Origin: Bosea sp. RAC05
GTDB lineage: Bacteria > Pseudomonadota > Alphaproteobacteria > Rhizobiales > Beijerinckiaceae
Assembly (NCBI RefSeq): GCF_001713455.1
Contig: NZ_CP016463.1
Span: 62,001 to 126,000, forward strand
DNA length: 64,000 bases
Direction: 5' to 3'
The notes beneath the pieces are model-generated. The model searched no databases and was not told the DNA's origin. It saw only the letters and a list, made by a program, of their open reading frames with translations. A program made the translations under genes and the position numbers. Positions 57,031-64,000 of this stretch are shown one piece after another. Within the stretch, counting starts at the first letter, position 1; each line of letters begins with the position of its first letter.

Positions 57031-57567
57031 TCACTTGGTCATCCGGTCGGACGTCGCGCGAACAGCCCGGCCGCCGGCGAGGTGCCTGAACTCGATGCGG
57101 CGCTGACTTGCGATGGCGGCGACCTGAGCGAAGGGCTGTGCCTGCAGGCCGATGTTCTCCATGATCTTCACCGCGGCGATGTCGCGCATCGAGACGCTGA
57201 CCATCACCGGGGTCGCAGGCGCGTTGCCGATCACGCGGAAGTCCCAGCCCACGATTGCCGCCATACGACGGGCGGCCTCCTCGGCCGGACCGGACCATTC
57301 CATGGTGGCGGTGCGACGCAGGTCGTCGGGAACGCCTGCGAGGTTCTCCTCGACCGGCCGGGGAACGGGGGCGGTGCGTGCGGTCTGGATCCGGGCGAGC
57401 TCTTCCTGGGCGCGGGCGGCGCGATCGGCCGACTCCGCCAGGAGCTTCGAGGCATCCGGGCCTTCGACGACAGGGGCCTCGACGGCCACCTTGCTGGCGC
57501 AGCCTCCCATCACGGTCAGCGACGTCGCGAACGCGGCGCAAACCAGCGCCCTACGGGTCAGTGTCAT
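57031..57567 (-). CDS. DotD/TraH-like lipoprotein
   Basis: The 178-aa product has a lipoprotein signal (MTLTRRALVCAAFATSLTV, lipobox MGGC) and a C-terminal secretin-N0-like domain (MEWSGPAEEAARRMA, then VSVSMRDIAAVKIMENIGLQA), the fold of DotD. DotD helps DotC place the DotH channel in the outer membrane. AGGAGAG before ATG 57567 rejects the long extension to 57765. It is the first gene of the transfer cluster, downstream of region B. Confidence 0.88.
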   Translation of the reverse strand: MTLTRRALVCAAFATSLTVMGGCASKVAVEAPVVEGPDASKLLAESADRAARAQEELARIQTARTAPVPRPVEENLAGVPDDLRRTATMEWSGPAEEAARRMAAIVGWDFRVIGNAPATPVMVSVSMRDIAAVKIMENIGLQAQPFAQVAAIASQRRIEFRHLAGGRAVRATSDRMTK

Positions 57568-58618
57568 ACGATCTCTCCTTGGCGTGGCTCGCGACCGATT
57601 CGGCATTCCTTTGCCGGTCCTTAATCGCAATCCTTTCACCGTCTGCAAATCCATCGTCCTTCGATCTCTGCGATTTGGCAATCCTTTCTTGAACTCTGAG
57701 GTGGACAGCGGGCGCACAGCGTACGCTGTGCGTACCGTGTCGGGCTGACATGGTACCGTGTGCACCCGTGGATTAGTGATGCATTCGCCGGGTTTTCTGT
57801 TGCGAAACCACAGCCTCGTGTGTCTTCCGACTCAGGCTGCGTTACCTCTTCCCGAATGCGCGATTCATTCGCTTGGCCGTGCGTTGCAAATGCCTTGGGT
57901 TGCGTTGCAAAAGGCCCAAACGATCTGCGCCGTCGTCCGGAATTCGGGCTTTGTCACGGAATTGATGTCGCCCAAGCCGCCATTGGGCAGGCTCTTCCCG
58001 GCATGCCTGATCCGCCATCGCAAGCCATGGTGAAACATGGCGCGACATGGGGATTTTACTGGGGTTTCGGGCTCTCGAATGCCGCTCGGAAATTGGCTGT
58101 CAGATGCCTGGATCAGCCATGGGGAGGCCATGGTGCCCGATGGCGGTGGCTGATTGGGCGCCGGCAGCCACCTCGACGACTGAGAACGGATCGTGAATCG
58201 AGGCCACTCCTCGAAGACGGGCATTGCCGCCCATGAAATCCCCATGATCCGCCATCGTTCACCTGGAGTGTTCATGGCGGATCATGGTCATGAGTCGCGG
58301 AGTCCGATGAAGCTGTGGGGGTCTCATCAAAGCCGCGCCGGACAAGCCATCGTAACCGGGAATCTGCAACGCACATTCGGCCAAAAGTAACAAAAATCCG
58401 AGACCGCCGAGGACGCAGGTTCGAGCTCTACGGATCGCCAGATCGGTCCTTGCCGCAATTCTTGGTTTGGCGTTGCAGAGTCCTTGATTAGTGTTACATT
58501 TGTACTGAGTAACGGGGGCGTTCGGGGGGTATGCTTTCGCATCGCTTTTCGAAGTCGTGCAGCTGGCATCCTCGAAATCGAAGCCAGGAGCCCCAGGAAA
58601 CAAGGCAAGCGAGCGTCG
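57568..58618. other. Non-coding region B: palindromes, CATGG cassette and GCGTTGCA boxes
   Basis: About 1 kb with no convincing gene between divergent dotD and the recombinase gene. It carries a 20-bp palindrome (57713-57732) and a related site (57747-57763), GCGTTGCA boxes (57881, 57902, 58365 inverted, 58470), the cassette GACATGGGGATTTTACTGGG (58044-58063) with many CCATGG/CATGG words, an inverted partial copy near 58231-58247, and GCGGAGTCCGATGAA (58297-58311). It is probably regulatory, a centromere or a transfer site. Confidence 0.7.
57713..57763. promoter_or_regulatory. Palindromic operator pair, region B
   Basis: CGCACAGCGTACGCTGTGCG (57713-57732) is a perfect palindrome with the same outer arms and GTAC core as that at 50066-50085. 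A weaker related site with core GGTACC lies at 57747-57763. They sit about 150 bp upstream of dotD, so they may control the transfer operon. Confidence 0.62.
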
Positions 58619-60295
58619 ATGACCGACACAAGTCAGATCAGCAGCAGTCACGCAGAAGCCGCTGAAGAGGGCTCCCGGCAAGCCGTGAACCCCAGGCTGC
58701 CAGGTGGCCGCCCGATGCCGCAGTTCGGCGGCGTGGCCCTGCTGCGCTCGGCCCGCGCCTCGAACGACCCGCCCCACAGGTGGGCCGCGATGATGCCGGC
58801 CGCCCCCAGGGCGATCGCCTCCGATGTTGACACGAGCGCGGACCGGGCAGTCCGGCAGAGCCCGGCTGTCTCCGATGTTGACACGAAGGCGAAAGCGATT
58901 ACGAGGCCGCCCCGTCCCGTGCCCCCGAAGAAAGGGGAGCGTGTCGATGTTGACACCGGCGCGAAATCAAAAGTTGGAAGCAAGGAGCTCTCTGAGCTGC
59001 CTGAGGATCTCAGTCAGGTTGAGGCGATGCCCTCCCCTGGCCGGACACCGATGCGCAGCATGCGGCTGGGAAAGAACATCGCGGTCGCGCCGACGCCGTC
59101 GGTCATCGAGGAGATCCGTCAGGCGGTCAAAGCCGGCATGGAGGCGAAGGTCTTCGCCAATCGGATCGATCACATCGACGGCACACCCAATAAGCCGACC
59201 AGGACGGCAGCCACTGCCGCGGCCTACCTGAAGCGCGGTCAGGATCTCATCAAGCGTTTCCGTCGTGAGCGCGGGATCGAGTTCGACGTCGAGAGCTTCG
59301 ACCCGGTCGACTTCGCGACGTGGTGCATCGGGCTGCGCTACACCCTAAAGCCGTCGACATGGCGCCAGTACCGGCAATCGATCCTGGCGGCCTTGCATCC
59401 GCTTGCGACCGAGAAGGCCGAGCAGGCCATCGATATGATCGAGTACTCCGACCCCAACGAAGCCGAGATGATGGCGACGGCGAAGCGCTCGAAGAAGGCG
59501 CAGGTCGTGACCACGGACCGGGCCAAGAAGACGTCGTCCCAGAAGCGCAAGGAATTCCCCCACCCCGACTACCTGATCGTGGTCAACTATCTGCGCCTCC
59601 ACCGCCGGTCAGAGACGTCCTACTTCTTGAGCGATTGGATTGATGCCGGTCTGATGACGGGACTGCGGCCGTCGGAGTGGAAGACGACCGAGTACAAGGA
59701 GTTCCCTCCGGCCCCTGGCGAGACGTTCAAGCGCGCCTACCTGTTTGTTATCAACGCCAAGGCGACGAACGGTCGAGGCAATGGGCTTGCGCGGACCCTC
59801 GACCTGACCGGACTGTCGGATGGCAAGCGGGCCATCATCGAACGCATGTCTCGTCGAGGCCGCGAGTGGCATGCCGCAGGACAGTTCGATCTCAATTTCA
59901 GCAAGTGCTCCCAGATGCTGTACGACATCGGTGAGAAGAAGCTCTGGTCGAAGCGGAAATATCATTTCGCGCTCTATTCGTGCCGGCACCAGTTCATCGC
60001 CAATCAGCACGCGCGCGGGCTGTCGCGCCCCGAAATCTCGGCGATGGTCGGTCACATCGTCGACGAGACGGTATCGACCTCCTATGCCAAGAAGCCGAGC
60101 GGCTGGTCTGTCGACCTCGTGGAGTCGGTGCGAGGTGTTCCCGAGGAGATCGCCAGCGTCAGGCGGATCCTGGTCAACGTCGAAGAGAGGATGAAGCAGC
60201 TCAAGATCTCGAAGAGAGACTTCAGCACGCCTGAGGGGGAGGACGTGCAGCTCGTCTCAGGCGAGGACCTCGTTGCCGAGGATCCAGGCCGCTGA
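58619..60295 (+). CDS. Tyrosine recombinase-like protein with long N-terminal extension
   Basis: Of 558 aa, the C-terminal half matches a tyrosine recombinase: first Arg in GLMTGLRPSEW, the second Arg in LYSCRHQFIAN, then VGH and a candidate nucleophile in STSYAKK. A core-binding helical domain lies at about 165-275. The first 150 residues are low complexity and contain three VDT-A repeats (SDVDTSAD, SDVDTKAK, VDVDTGAK). It may resolve plasmid multimers or integrate DNA. The ATG at 58619 is preferred to the start at 58484, which lies in region B. Confidence 0.82.
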   Translation: MTDTSQISSSHAEAAEEGSRQAVNPRLPGGRPMPQFGGVALLRSARASNDPPHRWAAMMPAAPRAIASDVDTSADRAVRQSPAVSDVDTKAKAITRPPRPVPPKKGERVDVDTGAKSKVGSKELSELPEDLSQVEAMPSPGRTPMRSMRLGKNIAVAPTPSVIEEIRQAVKAGMEAKVFANRIDHIDGTPNKPTRTAATAAAYLKRGQDLIKRFRRERGIEFDVESFDPVDFATWCIGLRYTLKPSTWRQYRQSILAALHPLATEKAEQAIDMIEYSDPNEAEMMATAKRSKKAQVVTTDRAKKTSSQKRKEFPHPDYLIVVNYLRLHRRSETSYFLSDWIDAGLMTGLRPSEWKTTEYKEFPPAPGETFKRAYLFVINAKATNGRGNGLARTLDLTGLSDGKRAIIERMSRRGREWHAAGQFDLNFSKCSQMLYDIGEKKLWSKRKYHFALYSCRHQFIANQHARGLSRPEISAMVGHIVDETVSTSYAKKPSGWSVDLVESVRGVPEEIASVRRILVNVEERMKQLKISKRDFSTPEGEDVQLVSGEDLVAEDPGR

Positions 60296-60691
60296 CGCCA
60301 GGGCCATGGCGGCATCGCTCCAGTCGATCGTCGTATCGAGATCGATCCCGTCATAGCCGAGCGCGACCATCTGACGGAAGGCAGCCTGAGCGTCCAACAG
60401 GCTGTCGTGCGTCGAGACGGACTTCAACGACCTCTCGCCGCGGACATAGATCGTCTTGCAGGCGGGATCGGGCAGCCAGCCCGGCGCCGGCGTCCGGATG
60501 CAGACGCAACCAGGTCCGCCCTTGCAGGTCCGCGACCACTTAATCGCGTAGATCAGGACCGTCATCTTGATCTCCCCGTCGGGGCGCGGGCTCAACAGGA
60601 TCTCGGTGTCACCTGAGCGGCAGACATGCCAACCGTTCATGGTCAGCCCGAATTCGGCTGGGCCAACTGGGCAGCTGCGGACGATCTCCAT
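60257..60691 (-). CDS. Hypothetical protein, 144 aa
   Basis: Starts at ATG 60691 with GGGAG upstream. It has five cysteines, of which a central cluster CKGGPGCVC may bind metal, and an acidic helical C-terminus. No family recognised. Its end overlaps the recombinase gene tail to tail by 39 bp. The 285 bp on its upstream side (60692-60975) hold no convincing gene. Confidence 0.62.
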   Translation of the reverse strand: MEIVRSCPVGPAEFGLTMNGWHVCRSGDTEILLSPRPDGEIKMTVLIYAIKWSRTCKGGPGCVCIRTPAPGWLPDPACKTIYVRGERSLKSVSTHDSLLDAQAAFRQMVALGYDGIDLDTTIDWSDAAMALASAAWILGNEVLA

Positions 60692-60975
60692 GTCAGCTCC
60701 CAGGAGAATCAAGTTCACCCACAGAATCGGCCGGCCGAACGCGCGTCAAGGCAATCGCAATCCCCAGGTGGGGGCTGCGGCTGTTGCCATGGAGCGGTGA
60801 CGTCGAGATTTCGCCAGAGCGCAGGCGGCGATGTCCCCCGAGAAAGCGCCTGGCCTTGCCTGCTCATCAACCCGGCAGCATGGCTGCGCCAGATCGGCGA
60901 CTTGGCCATCGAAGCTTGACCGGCTGGAGAGTGCGTGCGGCTGGCAGTCGATCAGGAGAGGCGGTAGGCCGCTCG

Positions 60976-62046
60976 TCATCCAGGGCCGTCCCGCGATCGA
61001 TGCGCAGCATGACGGCTGACCCAGGGCCTGCCGGCTGCGCTCGATATGGCGGATGGCATCAGCCTCGTCGGAAAGCTCTTGGACGGCTCTGTGGCCTCGC
61101 CTGGCCCATTGGGTGGTGAAAGCCGGGGCGAACGACTTCTGGTTCTACAGGCGCCTGCCTCCGATATCCCTTCATCGCCGGTTTCCGGTGTCGGATCGGT
61201 GCTCGCGTTGGCAAGCGGGATCGAGCCTGCGGTCGAAGGGATTGCGGCGCGATCAGCCGGTTCAGTGCCATGGGGCGAGCAAGCCTGAAGGTCTGAAGCT
61301 GTATCGTGTGCCGCTCCTGGTGGGATGCGGGCCGAGGCCGGATTTGCAGCTGCCGGGGTCGCCATTGAGGCAGCGTGTTTGTCCGCGTCGTCAAAAGCCA
61401 AAACGCAAATAGAGTCTGACTTTATGTCGACTGTGTGCGACGAAAATTTCGCACCCTGGTCGCCAGAAGAGGTCAGCCTCGAGGTCTTGTTTTTCGAAGA
61501 GTGCTTGGGGCGCCATGGCGGCGGTTCGCAACGCGCGGACAGGACGATGGTGGTTCGCCCGGTCTTCCGATTGACGCTGAGGTGATCGAAGTAGCCCTGC
61601 GCCTCCAGCTGGCGGTAATAGGTCTGGACCGTGCGGGTCGTTCTGCGCAGGTCTGTTGCGAGCCAATTGGTGCAGACCTCGATCGGGCGCCTGGTTCCGC
61701 GATTGATCAGCAGCTCAAGCAAACGAACGGCGCCGTCGCGCAGGTTCATGTCCAGAGCAGCATCAATGCTGTGGCGCTTGACCGCTCGCCCGAATGTCCC
61801 ACGACCGCGTTCGCCTTCACGGCGTGATCTGGTGCGATAGGGCTTGCGGGGGCGGCTCAGGCGTCTTTTGAGTTTGCCGATCTCGGTCCGCAGCGAAGCG
61901 GGTGTGGGCAGAGATTTCTGAAGCTCATCGATATCCTCGACGGTCCACCTGTTCTCGACCACCCCGCGATATGCCGCCGCAAAGGGTTCGAAGCCCTCGG
62001 GGACACCGGCCATGGCAAGCAGGATCTGTGTGCGGATATCGGACAA
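60976..62046 (-). CDS. Winged-helix protein near the replication initiator, 356 aa
   Basis: Residues about 100-175 form a winged helix-turn-helix (RLLELLINRG, then TTRTVQTYYRQLEAQGYFDHLSVNR read as helix-turn-helix and wing; longer than a simple HTH). A basic stretch (about 60-90) precedes it and a long disordered, Pro/Ser-rich tail follows. Position downstream of repA suggests a role in replication control or a second initiator, but this is inference. Confidence 0.65.
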   Translation of the reverse strand: MSDIRTQILLAMAGVPEGFEPFAAAYRGVVENRWTVEDIDELQKSLPTPASLRTEIGKLKRRLSRPRKPYRTRSRREGERGRGTFGRAVKRHSIDAALDMNLRDGAVRLLELLINRGTRRPIEVCTNWLATDLRRTTRTVQTYYRQLEAQGYFDHLSVNRKTGRTTIVLSARCEPPPWRPKHSSKNKTSRLTSSGDQGAKFSSHTVDIKSDSICVLAFDDADKHAASMATPAAANPASARIPPGAAHDTASDLQACSPHGTEPADRAAIPSTAGSIPLANASTDPTPETGDEGISEAGACRTRSRSPRLSPPNGPGEATEPSKSFPTRLMPSAISSAAGRPWVSRHAAHRSRDGPG

Positions 62047-62211
62047 GCGTCTTCCCTGCCCGGCTGACGCCAGGACGATTGCGAGCTGTGGAGAGCCCAG
62101 GCGTCATCGTTCGGACGCGGACATCCGGTGCTTGACGCTGAATCGGGAGGGGAATAGCCTTCAGGTGTCGGAAGAAGACTGATTTGCCTCTCGGGGCGAT
62201 TTGGTTCGATC

Positions 62212-62247
62212 AACGCCTGCCGGGATGGCCGTCCCGGCAGGCGTTTT
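62212..62247 (+). terminator. Strong hairpin terminator between repA and the winged-helix gene
   Basis: A perfect 14-bp stem (AACGCCTGCCGGGA/TCCCGGCAGGCGTT) with a 6-nt loop is followed on the plus strand by TTTTCT. On the minus strand it lacks a T-run but would still fold just after the repA stop. The plus-strand orientation hints at a small counter-transcript. Confidence 0.75.
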
Positions 62248-62258
62248 CTATGCGCGGT

Positions 62259-63269
62259 TCATGCAGCAGCCTCCGGAGCTGTGAAGCGTTTCCGAACGAG
62301 CGTGGGCTTAGCGGGCGCGATCGGTGACGAAGCGATATAGGCGCGCCTAAGGCTCGCTACGTCGCTATGATGAAGTACGAGGCCTTCGCTAACCTCGTCG
62401 ATGCGTGCTTCGGGATATGCTTTCAGCGCGGCTTGGATCCCGTTCGAATAGATCTTCTTGAAGTGGGAGGGCGGCTGGGACTTTGGATCGCTCGATCCGC
62501 CGAACTGCTCGGCGAGCTGGCGCCAAGTGACGGTGACCTTCTCGCCGACAGGAATACGGGGCAGCCGGTAGCTCAGGTACATAAAGATATCGATCGCGGT
62601 GGCGGAATGCGCGATCATGCGCAGCCGTTCCATCGGGATAGGGACCATTTCGCGTCGAAACTGATTCCAGGTCGATTCGGGGATACTGATAGCTTGAGGC
62701 CAACGCACCTTGTCGAGCCGCCCATCCCGATAGTGATACATATCGTCGGTGGCGATGGCGCCTGACGCGATGAATTGATCGTTGCGAAACACCAGCATGT
62801 CCTCACAACTCTCAGCTGCCGTTCGGACGGTCACGCTCACGTTCGTATGGCTGAGCTTGATCAGCTGAGCCTTAGCAAGATTGATCTGGTCGCCAGTGAT
62901 GCCGATGCCAATGCCATGCAGCCATTGCTTGATCGGCCCAATTTCCAGACAGCGATTGCTGTTTGAGGAAGACTGGCTCGCCTGGGACGCGATCCACAGG
63001 ACGAGACAGCGCGCTTTGGCGCCGTAGGGCACACCGATCGGTATCGTGGTGTTGGTGTCTGGGATGTCGAGGTTGTTCGTCGTCATGCGCATGGTGAAGC
63101 GCTGGCCCTTACGGACGAATGTCGACGGCGTGCCATCCAGGTTGGGCTTCTGCTCACGGACTGGGAGGCCGGAAATGCAAAGCGAGCGGTGCATGAACGC
63201 GATGTCATAGACCACGGCAGGGTTGCCAGGGTCAGCGGGCTCCTTCAGCACCTTGTAGAGTTCCGTCAT
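62259..63269 (-). CDS. repA: RepA-type plasmid replication initiator
   Basis: The 336-aa protein fits the plasmid RepA (RPA, PF04796) family: GVPYGAKARCLVLWIASQA, then a GIGITGDQINLAKAQLIKL helix and a VFRNDQF segment, with a second winged-helix part (about 200-270: SATAIDIFMYLSYRLPR, TVTWRQLAEQFG). It should bind the iterons upstream and open the origin. No related chromosome-type initiator is present. The start lies about 100 bp from the first iteron. Confidence 0.85.
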   Translation of the reverse strand: MTELYKVLKEPADPGNPAVVYDIAFMHRSLCISGLPVREQKPNLDGTPSTFVRKGQRFTMRMTTNNLDIPDTNTTIPIGVPYGAKARCLVLWIASQASQSSSNSNRCLEIGPIKQWLHGIGIGITGDQINLAKAQLIKLSHTNVSVTVRTAAESCEDMLVFRNDQFIASGAIATDDMYHYRDGRLDKVRWPQAISIPESTWNQFRREMVPIPMERLRMIAHSATAIDIFMYLSYRLPRIPVGEKVTVTWRQLAEQFGGSSDPKSQPPSHFKKIYSNGIQAALKAYPEARIDEVSEGLVLHHSDVASLRRAYIASSPIAPAKPTLVRKRFTAPEAAA

Positions 63270-63369
63270 GGGAATGGTCGCTCACCTTCAACTGTGTCGC
63301 CATATCGCCATGCTGACGGCTGTCACGGAAGCCCTGAACCCGGGCGTGCGGCTTCCTAAGTCGCTTTGG

Positions 63370-63581
63370 CTGTCAGTAAACTGCACCTAAGCGATGCGGC
63401 CTGTCAGTAAACTGCACCTAAGAACTCATCCATAGGTCTCCTCGCTGTCAGTTTTCTGGACCTAAGCGGCTTCGGATGGGCTTGGAAATGCCGATTTTGC
63501 GAATCGGGCCCCGATTTTGCCGGGGTTGAGCGGCTTCTTAGGTCCACTTTCCGACACCCCTTAGGTCCACTTTCCGACACC
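63370..63581. repeat. Iteron cluster, predicted replication origin
   Basis: Five 22-bp related sites: three forward (63370-63391, 63401-63422, 63445-63466) sharing TGTCAG...ACCTAAG, and two inverted (63537-63558, 63560-63581) sharing CTTAGGTCCACTTTCCGACA. They lie upstream of repA, the usual place for initiator-binding iterons. The opposite-facing pair could be incompatibility or control sites. Confidence 0.78.
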
Positions 63582-64000
63582 CCCTCGATCCGGCTGTTCG
63601 AGCCCCCTGGCGCCCGGTATGGGGTCCTCCCACGCGTTGGTGGAGTGCCTCGCGAGGTGGGCCCCTGTCGTCGGGCCATGTCCGGCGACAAACCTTCTGG
63701 CATCGGGAGTACCAAACGGCCCAGGTGCTATCGGGACGCGCAGAGGCAGCGTACTGGTGCAGGCGCCCTTGCAAGAGATGCTCGGGTCAGACCCGAGCAT
63801 GCTGCTGAGCCGGGATATCTGTCGATCCACCCCAGTTCCAAGCCCCTTAAAACCGGAGGTGGCTGACGCCGGACTGGCACGCAGGGAGAGATCTCGGCGA
63901 TTCCTGAGGGACAACGCAGGCGGTGCGGCGTCGGGTGTCGGCGGCTTCTCGATAGGCTCTCCGTGCTGAATGGAGAGTTTCATCCAGATGGCTGTGACTG
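63582..64000. other. Right end of window, no supported gene
   Basis: Open frames on both strands here are Arg/Pro/Ser-rich and lack ribosome sites. The only clear structure is a 10-bp perfect inverted repeat ATGCTCGGGT-CAG-ACCCGAGCAT (63778-63800). The region may be part of the origin or an upstream regulatory zone. Confidence 0.5.

Noticed and set aside
63561..63983. Frames of 116-140 aa on both strands at the right end
   Set aside because: One overlaps an iteron and both are low complexity with no ribosome site.

Overview
The window looks like part of a large, high-GC alphaproteobacterial plasmid, probably from Hyphomicrobiales (Rhizobiales). The host assignment is inferred from composition and protein character. 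The plasmid assignment rests on visible parts: a RepA-type initiator next to iteron-like repeats at the right end, an actin-like ParM with an adjoining ParR/StbB-like partner, an I-type (Dot/Icm-like, IncI-like) conjugation gene cluster, a tyrosine recombinase, and no ribosomal or central-metabolism operons.

Layout. 0-9.9 kb: unknown proteins, a solo TnpB element (about 1.29-2.58 kb), a secreted serine protease, an HD-domain protein, a Pth2-like peptidyl-tRNA hydrolase, an unusual tRNA gene with an encoded CCA, and a DsbA-like protein. 10-23.8 kb: nucleic-acid enzymes (an HNH/RNA-ligase fusion, a VRR-NUC-like nuclease, a DEDDh exonuclease, an AAA+ ATPase, and a nuclease overlapping a SNF2-type helicase), plus a type IVb major prepilin with its own promoter and terminator. 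23.8-34.6 kb: a complete type I-E CRISPR-Cas locus on the minus strand (cas3-cse1-cse2-cas7-cas5-cas6e-cas1-cas2) with an array on each side. The two arrays share a related leader and differ by a small repeat variant. 34.7-49.7 kb: unknown proteins, a DUF262 protein converging on a DNA cytosine methyltransferase, an ART-like small protein, and a full-length NAD-dependent DNA ligase (LigA).

50-60.3 kb: a minus-strand cluster dotD-dotC-dotB-icmT-parM-parR-dotM plus a membrane protein. It is bracketed by two non-coding regions that share 20-bp palindromes and a CATGG-rich cassette, followed by a plus-strand tyrosine recombinase. 60.3-64 kb: a winged-helix protein, a strong hairpin terminator, the RepA initiator and an iteron-bearing origin region.

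How the parts fit together: replication (RepA and iterons), partition (ParM/ParR) and transfer (I-type secretion plus pilin) maintain and move the element. CRISPR I-E, the nuclease/helicase pair, the methyltransferase and TnpB look like inter-element conflict genes. The tRNA, Pth2 and RNA ligase set suggests protection against RNA damage, but that is inference. Three genes (pth2, dotC and a small unknown) show apparent 1-2 nt frameshifts close to their starts, so either sequence error or gene decay should be kept in mind.
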